From an uncultured Eubacterium sp. (lineage in GTDB: Bacteria; Bacillota; Clostridia; Lachnospirales; Lachnospiraceae), in the NCBI GenBank assembly GCA_910584595.1, contig CAJUBQ010000076.1, forward strand, positions 1 to 22,226: a stretch of 22,226 nt of DNA. Direction: 5' to 3'. The notes beneath the pieces are model-generated. The model searched no databases. It was given only the letters and a program-made list of their open reading frames with translations, and was not told the origin of the DNA. A program made the position numbers and the translations under genes. The stretch's first letter is position 1; each line of letters opens with the position of its first letter. Positions 1 through 4,786 of the stretch are shown here, piece after piece.

Positions 1-22
1 ATTGTATGTCAAAAAATACAAT
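1..22. repeat. 7-bp perfect inverted repeat
   Basis: ATTGTAT at 1-7 and ATACAAT at 16-22 are exact reverse complements around an 8-nt A-rich loop. It is too short and AT-rich to assign a function. Its upstream context is cut off by the window edge. Confidence 0.35.
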
Positions 23-86
23 TTAAGTGTCCAATTTTTGTTGACCAGTGCAAAGAGAGTATAACTGAATATTTGAGGACAGAGGG

Positions 87-129
87 ACAGCCCGTGGCAT
101 TTGGAAACGATGCTGCGGGCTGTTTTTTT
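87..129 (+). terminator. Rho-independent terminator of a gene upstream of the window
   Basis: ACAGCCCG (87-94) pairs with CGGGCTGT (116-123), followed directly by a run of seven T (123-129). The polarity is plus strand only, since there is no T run on the other side. It therefore ends a transcript entering from left of base 1, not the minus-strand gene at 141-443. Confidence 0.8.
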
Positions 130-140
130 GTTCTGCGGTT

Positions 141-443
141 TCAATCTGTTTTCTTTTGTGTGCCGGTAAGGTGTAGCGGCTTTGTCATAAGCTCCACGCA
201 GTCTGAAAAGCCGAGCAGATAAGCAAGAGCACCGTACCGTGCGCCAAGGGCGTTCTGTTCACTGACATAGTGGTCAATCAAATCCATGACTTCTGCCGGC
301 AGGTGCATGGCATCCAGCTTTTCCGAATATTCACCGGATTTCTGAATGATTTCCTGGTATTCCGCATCCCTTTCCAGGATGCGGTCCAGGATGCCGTTTA
401 CACGCATATCCATCAGAATGTATAAGACGGAATCATTATCCAT
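141..443 (-). CDS. Small helical protein of unknown function (100 aa)
   Basis: I do not recognise this protein with confidence. It is predicted to be almost entirely alpha-helical and acidic at the N-terminus. It has a helix-turn-helix-like hairpin in the middle (around residues 20-65) and a C-terminal segment rich in Gly, Ala and Leu (YGALAYLLGF). The layout resembles small DUF6809-type proteins seen on phages and integrative elements, but that is a resemblance of pattern only. The start is well supported: on the minus strand GAAAGGAGGG lies 8 nt before the ATG at 443. It reads away from the excisionase/integrase genes, and the 207-bp gap between the two divergent units would hold both promoters. 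It lies inside the mobile element. Confidence 0.65.
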   Translation of the reverse strand: MDNDSVLYILMDMRVNGILDRILERDAEYQEIIQKSGEYSEKLDAMHLPAEVMDLIDHYVSEQNALGARYGALAYLLGFSDCVELMTKPLHLTGTQKKTD

Positions 444-551
444 GGCGGAATCCCTCCTTTCCTCAGTGGTGCATATTAACTCTGAATCCGCAGGTTATCA
501 ACGGATAAAATCGAAGATTTTTTTGCAAAACACCCCGCCAGACTGCGGCCA

Positions 552-642
552 AAATCTCCGTATAGTGAGGGGACAGCGGCGGCAGATATTTTATGCCGGA
601 GGGTGTATAAAGCCGCCCGCAAATCTCCGTATGATGAGGAGG
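552..642 (+). repeat. Direct repeat pair in the leader of the excisionase gene
   Basis: AAATCTCCGTAT occurs exactly at 552-563 and 621-632, and each copy is followed by a G-rich GTGAGGGG or GATGAGGAGG run. The second copy runs into the ribosome binding site of the 651 gene. The copies are 69 bp apart. GGCGGC (579-584) and GCCGCC (about 611-616) between them can pair. The arrangement suggests binding sites for a regulator or Xis, or a leader that can mask the ribosome binding site. It is read from sequence only. Confidence 0.5.
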
Positions 643-650
643 TGGCTTAG

Positions 651-890
651 ATGACAGATGAACAGAAAAACAGCCATATCACTACGGAAAGAGAAAGAGC
701 GGCCGTACCGGTCAGTGAAAAGTATATGCTGACCATTAAGGAAGCCGCGGAATATTTCAGTATTGGGACAAAAAAGATGAGGCGGCTTGCCGAAGATAAC
801 CTTGGGAGGTTTGCAGTCTACAGTGGGAACCGCTATCTTATCATACGCACGAAATTTGAAAAGTTTGTTGATGAATCTTCTGCGATATAG
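651..890 (+). CDS. xis: Excisionase (Tn916 Xis family)
   Basis: This is a small winged-helix DNA-bending protein that directs integrase towards excision. After a 25-residue charged tail it shows the Tn916 Xis pattern: YMLTIKEAAEYFSIG (recognition helix region, residues about 25-40), then KKMRRLAEDN, then a wing with SGNRYLIIR and a closing helix KFEKFVD. At 79 aa it is slightly longer than Tn916 Xis (67 aa) because of the N-terminal tail. GAGGAGG precedes the ATG by 8 nt. It is followed by a second Xis-like gene and the integrase, which is the expected recombination module. Expression may depend on the repeat-containing leader upstream. Confidence 0.88.
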   Translation: MTDEQKNSHITTERERAAVPVSEKYMLTIKEAAEYFSIGTKKMRRLAEDNLGRFAVYSGNRYLIIRTKFEKFVDESSAI

Positions 891-914
891 AACCTTTTTA
901 TTTGCCACAAGTAG

Positions 915-939
915 TTGACTTTCCGGAGCTTTAGAGTGA
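915..939 (+). promoter_or_regulatory. Weak candidate promoter before the second Xis-like gene
   Basis: TTGACT (915-920) is a good -35, but the matching -10 is poor: TATATG at 940-945 would need a 19-nt spacer. The 103-bp gap between the two Xis-like genes leaves room for separate transcription. This is only suggestive. Confidence 0.2.
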
Positions 940-993
940 TATATGTCATGACCTGGAAAGACCGCAGATTTTAGGACAGGAGGGAGCAGCAAG

Positions 994-1236
994 ATGAGAA
1001 AGCCAGCGCTTGCGGAAAAGGATTTTTTAAATCCGGAGGAGGCAATTGAACTGTTCAGTCTCAGCAGGAGAAAGTTTTACCGGTTGATAAAGGAAGGAAA
1101 GCAGCTTGGGTTTATAGCTCTTTACGGCAGCCGCAGGCTGATTATCAGAGGAGAGTTTGAAAAGTATCTGGATGCGAATCCGGAAATAAAGGAGGGACTT
1201 AAGAATGCCAGCAGGAAGAACAAAGACACGCCGTGA
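994..1236 (+). CDS. Second excisionase-like winged-helix protein
   Basis: This 80-aa protein has the same fold pattern as the preceding Xis: FLNPEEAIELFSLSRRKFYRLI (helices, residues about 11-32), then a wing with YGSRRLIIRGEFEKYL. It is a diverged member of the family, not a duplicate, since only the wing motif GxRxLIIRxxFEK is closely shared. AGGAGGG lies 8 nt before the ATG. Its 3' end overlaps the integrase start by 32 bp in another frame, so translation of the two is probably coupled. It may be the excisionase partner of this integrase, or a directionality or regulatory protein acting together with the first Xis. Which of the two bends the att sites cannot be read from the sequence. Confidence 0.78.
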   Translation: MRKPALAEKDFLNPEEAIELFSLSRRKFYRLIKEGKQLGFIALYGSRRLIIRGEFEKYLDANPEIKEGLKNASRKNKDTP

Positions 1237-2470
1237 TTCCAAGCACCGTGTCCTGCGCCGGGGAGAATCCATCCGGGCGGACGGGAAATACCAGTTTAAG
1301 TACCACATAAACGGCAAACCGCATTTTGTCTACAGTTGGAGGCTGGAGCCGACGGATAAGCTGCCGGTAGGGAAAAAGCCATGCCTTTCGTTACGGGAAC
1401 TGGAGAAGCAGATCGGGTATGACCTCGACACGCTTTCAGACCGGATGGGGAAAAACATAACCGTCGGGGAACTGGTGGAGCGTTATTTATGCACCAAGAC
1501 AGGGGTAAAGCCGAACACGCTCGCCAATTACAATTTTGTGCAGAACCTTTTGAAGAAGGAAACTTTCAGTGAGAAAAAGATTTCACAGATTAAGACATCA
1601 GATGCAAAATTGTTTTTGATAAAACTGCAACAGGATGGGAAAGGCTACAGCACCATCAAAACAGTCCGGGGAGTCCTCCGGCCAGCATTTCAGATGGCGG
1701 TGGATGATGATGTTCTGCATAAGAACCCATTCGGCTTTGAACTGGCAACAGTGGTGGTGAATGACAGCGTGACAAGGGAGGCAGTTACCAAAGACCAGAT
1801 GAGGAAATTCCTCAAGTTCGTCCATGATGACAATGTCTACTGCAAATATTACGAAGTGGTTTATATCCTCTTCCATACAGGGCTGCGGATTTCGGAGTTT
1901 TGCGGTCTGACTTTGCGGGATGTTGATCTGGAAAACAAAATCCTTAATATTGACCATCAGCTCCAGCGGACTGCGAATATGAAGCTGGTGATTGAGTCCA
2001 CGAAGACAAATGCGGGAACGAGGAAGCTGCCCATGACGGAGGATGTTGCCGAATGCTTCCGGGGCATCATTGAGGACAGGGAGCCGCCGAGATTTGAAAA
2101 GGTGATTGACGGGTACAGCGGATTCCTTTTTGTGGATAAGGACTGCAACCCGCTGGTGGCGATGCACTGGGAACACCGTTTCAACCATATGGTCAAGAGG
2201 TACAACGATATCTACCGGGTGCAGATGCCGAACATCACGCCCCATGTCTGCCGCCACACTTACTGCAGCAACATGGCAAAATCGGGAATGAATCCAAAGA
2301 CGCTCCAGTACCTGATGGGGCATAGCGACATCGGGGTGACGCTGAATACATACACGCACCTTGGATTGGAGGATGCTGCGGATGAACTGAAGCGGATGGA
2401 AGATTTGGAGGTAGCGAGGAAGGAACTGGGTGAAAAGCCTGTGTCGCAGAAAATGTTCCGGGCAATTTGA
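1205..2470 (+). CDS. int: Tyrosine recombinase, Tn916/Tn1549-type integrase
   Basis: The protein (421 aa) cuts and rejoins the element ends with a tyrosine nucleophile. The N-terminal arm-binding domain (residues about 10-65) has the Tn916 Int pattern RRGESIRADGKYQFKY...FVYSW. A SAM-like core-binding domain follows (about 85-180). The catalytic domain carries all expected residues: R228 (HTGLRISE), K267, H347 and R350 (TPHVCRH), H373 (GHSD) and Y383 (LNTYTHL). The length is close to Tn916 Int (405 aa). AAGGAGGG precedes the ATG by about 8 nt, and the start lies inside the preceding Xis-like gene. A UUCG-loop terminator follows the stop. Strand and domain order indicate an intact, active-looking enzyme. 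Confidence 0.96.
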   Translation: MPAGRTKTRRDSKHRVLRRGESIRADGKYQFKYHINGKPHFVYSWRLEPTDKLPVGKKPCLSLRELEKQIGYDLDTLSDRMGKNITVGELVERYLCTKTGVKPNTLANYNFVQNLLKKETFSEKKISQIKTSDAKLFLIKLQQDGKGYSTIKTVRGVLRPAFQMAVDDDVLHKNPFGFELATVVVNDSVTREAVTKDQMRKFLKFVHDDNVYCKYYEVVYILFHTGLRISEFCGLTLRDVDLENKILNIDHQLQRTANMKLVIESTKTNAGTRKLPMTEDVAECFRGIIEDREPPRFEKVIDGYSGFLFVDKDCNPLVAMHWEHRFNHMVKRYNDIYRVQMPNITPHVCRHTYCSNMAKSGMNPKTLQYLMGHSDIGVTLNTYTHLGLEDAADELKRMEDLEVARKELGEKPVSQKMFRAI

Positions 2471-2485
2471 TAGGGGATGGTAAGG

Positions 2486-2513
2486 CGCTCTGCTTCGGCG
2501 GAGCGTTATTTTT
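2486..2513 (+). terminator. Terminator after the integrase
   Basis: CGCTCTGC (2486-2493) pairs with GCGGAGCG (2498-2505), with one G-U pair, around a TTCG tetraloop, and is followed by TTATTTTT. It ends the xis-int transcript, so the next gene needs its own promoter. Confidence 0.85.
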
Positions 2514-2544
2514 GTGTGTGGAAATATGGAGGGATTTGTGATAT

Positions 2545-2550
2545 TATAAT
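2545..2550 (+). promoter_or_regulatory. Candidate -10 element for the cargo gene
   Basis: TATAAT lies about 57 bp before the cargo gene start in a short AT-rich gap. No good -35 hexamer is visible at 16 to 18 nt upstream, so the promoter is weak or activator dependent. Confidence 0.35.
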
Positions 2551-2606
2551 AATTGGAGTATTTTGCAAATGTTTATGCCGATGAATGAATGGAAGGAGTT
2601 TAATAA

Positions 2607-3935
2607 ATGAAATCATATACATTTTCATTTGATATTACTAAAATTGATGAATTAGAAAGTGTTTTATGGAATAGAGGTTTTTTATGTTTTGATAAAGAAT
2701 CCGAAGTGAATGTGAAACCTATACCGATGCCTGGCAAAAATAAGAGGACAGAAAGAGTTCCATTTAAATCAAGAGCACGTATTGACTGTGCGTTGCACAG
2801 AATGAAAGATATTCTGGAATATCTAAACACTATGGAACTTGGCTATAATCATGAATTTAAGCAAGCATTTGATTTTTATGAATTTCTTGTATACGAGTGT
2901 ATTGTAATTGATTGTATAGAATCATTAGCAAAAATATTTGGTATTAAACAGGAGTTGAGTGTTCTAAAGACACAGCAGAATATCTTTCATCAAAATGGCA
3001 GCGATTGGGATTATGTGGAATACATTCGTTCGTTATGTATGGTTCATCCGTTGGAAACAGCATTTCACCCAGACTATAATGATTATAGAAATTTTCACTG
3101 CAGCAGGACAGTACGTTGGGATAGAACATCGCAAGATGGATATGACTTATCAGCGATTATATATGACCCTATGTATTCCGATACAGAATTTAGACTTATT
3201 CGGCTTAAAGTTTCGCAGTTTGAAGAGTTTTTGAAGGTTTGTATTGCTTTCCTTGACAAAATTATTGAGGGAGTTAAAGCGTATGAGGTTGTCGGAATTG
3301 AAAAATATAAGAAACAAATCATTAAACAGCCGATAGAATATAAAGTGTATTCAGAGTATATTGCGGCACTCTCAAAGGAATACAATGAGAGGGGATATTA
3401 TAATCAAGAAAATTGCTTCAGTGATTTTATAAAGATTTTTAATACAGAGATTACGGATAATGACAATAAGACAAAGGTGGAGTTTTATAAAAATGCTATA
3501 AAACTGTCACTTTCATATTTACATAAACGTTTGCAAAATATGGATGAGGGTAAAGGAGAGACTACCGGGATACAACATGATTATAGTTACAATTATACAG
3601 AATTGTTTATTGAAGTGCATAGCCCAGATAATTTAGGAAGCAGCAACTATGATATAAGAGATGGTATAAAGGAACATCTCGACACCTGTTACTCATTTCC
3701 CTTGATACCCGAAAATAGGATGGAAGCATTTAAAAAATGGATAGCAGAATTTGTGAATTTTAATGGAACAGAGAATGATTCAGAAAAATATGTGTTGATT
3801 ATGACTGCCTTATATTTGGACAGCTTAAATCGAAACTGTACACTTAACTGGAACATACCCAATGAAACAATTTATAGAGAAAAAATTATGAGTGATGAAG
3901 AATATGAAATGTTTGTTAATGGGATTCCGCAGTAG
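2607..3935 (+). CDS. Unrecognised cargo protein with HEPN-like R-x5-H motif (442 aa)
   Basis: I cannot place this protein in a named family. It is mostly helical with no signal peptide or membrane segment, so it is probably cytosolic. Residues about 55-115 form long helices (including FYEFLVYECIVIDCIESL). They are followed at 140-154 by IRSLCMVHPLETAFH, giving R141-x5-H147, the active-site pattern of HEPN RNases (Rx4-6H) in the expected place after a helical bundle. The C-terminal half is helical with an acidic end. GGAAGGAG lies about 9 nt before the ATG. Base composition is much more AT-rich than the integrase, suggesting separate acquisition. The position between integrase and likely element end is a common place for cargo. 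A defence or abortive-infection role is an inference from motif and location only. Confidence 0.75.
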   Translation: MKSYTFSFDITKIDELESVLWNRGFLCFDKESEVNVKPIPMPGKNKRTERVPFKSRARIDCALHRMKDILEYLNTMELGYNHEFKQAFDFYEFLVYECIVIDCIESLAKIFGIKQELSVLKTQQNIFHQNGSDWDYVEYIRSLCMVHPLETAFHPDYNDYRNFHCSRTVRWDRTSQDGYDLSAIIYDPMYSDTEFRLIRLKVSQFEEFLKVCIAFLDKIIEGVKAYEVVGIEKYKKQIIKQPIEYKVYSEYIAALSKEYNERGYYNQENCFSDFIKIFNTEITDNDNKTKVEFYKNAIKLSLSYLHKRLQNMDEGKGETTGIQHDYSYNYTELFIEVHSPDNLGSSNYDIRDGIKEHLDTCYSFPLIPENRMEAFKKWIAEFVNFNGTENDSEKYVLIMTALYLDSLNRNCTLNWNIPNETIYREKIMSDEEYEMFVNGIPQ

Positions 3936-3970
3936 TAAAAACCACCAATTCTTACTACGTTTTTACTACG
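3931..3970. repeat. Three GTAGTAA-type motifs, likely integrase arm-binding sites
   Basis: AGTAGTAA starts at 3931 on the plus strand. TTACTACG occurs at 3952-3959 and again at 3963-3970, which is the same motif inverted twice at an 11-nt step. GTAGTAAAAAC (3932-3942) and GTTTTTACTAC (3959-3969) are exact reverse complements. From memory, the Tn916 integrase N-terminal domain binds DR-2 sites containing AGTAGTAAA, so these are good candidates for arm-type sites of the integrase at 1205-2470. The first motif overlaps the cargo stop codon. An alternative reading of the 11-bp inverted repeat is a weak terminator. Confidence 0.55.
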
Positions 3971-3985
3971 ATTGATGGCTTCAAC

Positions 3986-4086
3986 TTGCCACATTTTGCC
4001 CCGTTTTGCTCATTCTGTGATTTTTTTAACAATTTTCTTCGGAAAAATAAACCTCGCAAAACATGCCAAAACACGGCAAATCAACG
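3986..4086. repeat. Phased TTTGC / GCAAA repeats around a candidate recombination core
   Basis: The TTTGC-type unit recurs about every 9 to 10 nt at 3986-4009, and its reverse complement GCAAA recurs about every 10 nt at 4056-4084. The two blocks are reverse complements at 18 of 24 positions. Between them lies an AT-rich centre containing TTTT-CTTCGG-AAAAA (4033-4047). This resembles the T-rich, 6-nt coupling, A-rich form of Tn916-type target sites and also forms a small UUCG hairpin. The stretch could be the element/chromosome junction or an operator for the phosphatase gene just downstream. Confidence 0.4.
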
Positions 4087-4108
4087 CAATTTAGGAGGAA
4101 TTTTTATT

Positions 4109-4573
4109 ATGATTAAGATACTATTTATCTGCCACGGCAACATCTGCCGCAGCCCAATTGCCGAATACATCATGAAAGATCTGGTCCAAAAACAAAATTT
4201 AGCAGCTGAATTTGAAATTTCTTCCGCTGCCACAAGTACAGAGGAAATCGGAAATCCGGTCTATCCGCCTGCAAGGGATGAGCTGCGCAGGCATGGTATC
4301 AGCTGCACCGGACATCGTGCCAGACAGGTAGTGAAAGCAGATTACGATTACTATGATTATTTAATTGTTATGGACCGCATGAACATCCGAAATCTGAACA
4401 GGATCATAGGCAGTGATCCGCAGGGAAAGGTTAGTAAACTGCGCAGCTTTGCAGGAATATCAGGAGATATAGAAGATCCGTGGTATACAGGTGCATTTGC
4501 TGAGGTATACGATCAGATTTTGGAGGGATGCTGTGCATTGCTTACCAGGCTGTATCCAAATTGTGAACTTTAG
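4109..4573 (+). CDS. Low-molecular-weight protein tyrosine phosphatase
   Basis: This 154-aa cytosolic enzyme removes phosphate from tyrosine (or arginine) residues through a cysteine nucleophile. The P-loop sits at the N-terminus as FICHGNICRSP, giving C8 and R14 of the C-x5-R signature. The general acid is D123 in EDPWYTG, where most relatives have DPY. The frame stays open upstream to a TTG at 3986, but the ATG at 4109 is the start because TTAGGAGGAA lies 8 nt before it and the protein then begins exactly as the family does. No tyrosine kinase or polysaccharide gene is adjacent, so the substrate is unknown. It may be the first chromosomal gene next to the mobile element, and its leader contains the phased repeats. 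Confidence 0.93.
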   Translation: MIKILFICHGNICRSPIAEYIMKDLVQKQNLAAEFEISSAATSTEEIGNPVYPPARDELRRHGISCTGHRARQVVKADYDYYDYLIVMDRMNIRNLNRIIGSDPQGKVSKLRSFAGISGDIEDPWYTGAFAEVYDQILEGCCALLTRLYPNCEL

Positions 4574-4786
4574 ATGAATTTTTCTTAATATCCAAAAAAA
4601 TACAGTATTCATTTCGGATAAAATAAAAGAATAGTAATGAGGGTAAAGGGCAATAGCAATCATAAGAGCACATAAGGGAAAAACAAATTAGTTAAAATAT
4701 CAACAAGACACTACAGAAGTAAAACAACATCCTGTAATCTGCTAATAAAAGATTATTTACAATGGTAAGAATGAAAGGAATACGGT

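Larger units (their letters stand above)
1..4047. mobile_element. Integrase-side end of a Tn916/Tn1549-type integrative element (left part outside window)
   Basis: The block contains a Tn916-family tyrosine integrase preceded by two Xis-like proteins, the standard recombination module that closes elements of this family. An AT-rich cargo gene follows the integrase. Three GTAGTAA-type motifs lie at 3931-3970, and a TTTT-6nt-AAAAA sequence at 4033-4047 fits the general form of a Tn916-type core site. After that point ordinary housekeeping-type genes resume. The conjugation genes and the other end must lie upstream of base 1. The right boundary is an inference: it could instead be just after the integrase terminator (about 2515), which would leave the cargo gene chromosomal. 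Family membership is secure; the exact edge is not. Confidence 0.7.

Noticed and set aside
591..992. 133-codon minus-strand frame opposite the first Xis-like gene
   Set aside because: Antisense to a gene with a family match and a good ribosome binding site; the translated product has no coherent character.
1598..2359. 253-codon minus-strand open frame opposite the integrase
   Set aside because: No ribosome binding site, composition expected from the mirror of a coding strand, and the plus strand encodes a complete integrase with all catalytic residues.
3986..4108. N-terminal extension of the phosphatase from a TTG
   Set aside because: It is made of the phased repeats, has no ribosome binding site, and AGGAGG before 4109 plus family alignment fixes the start.
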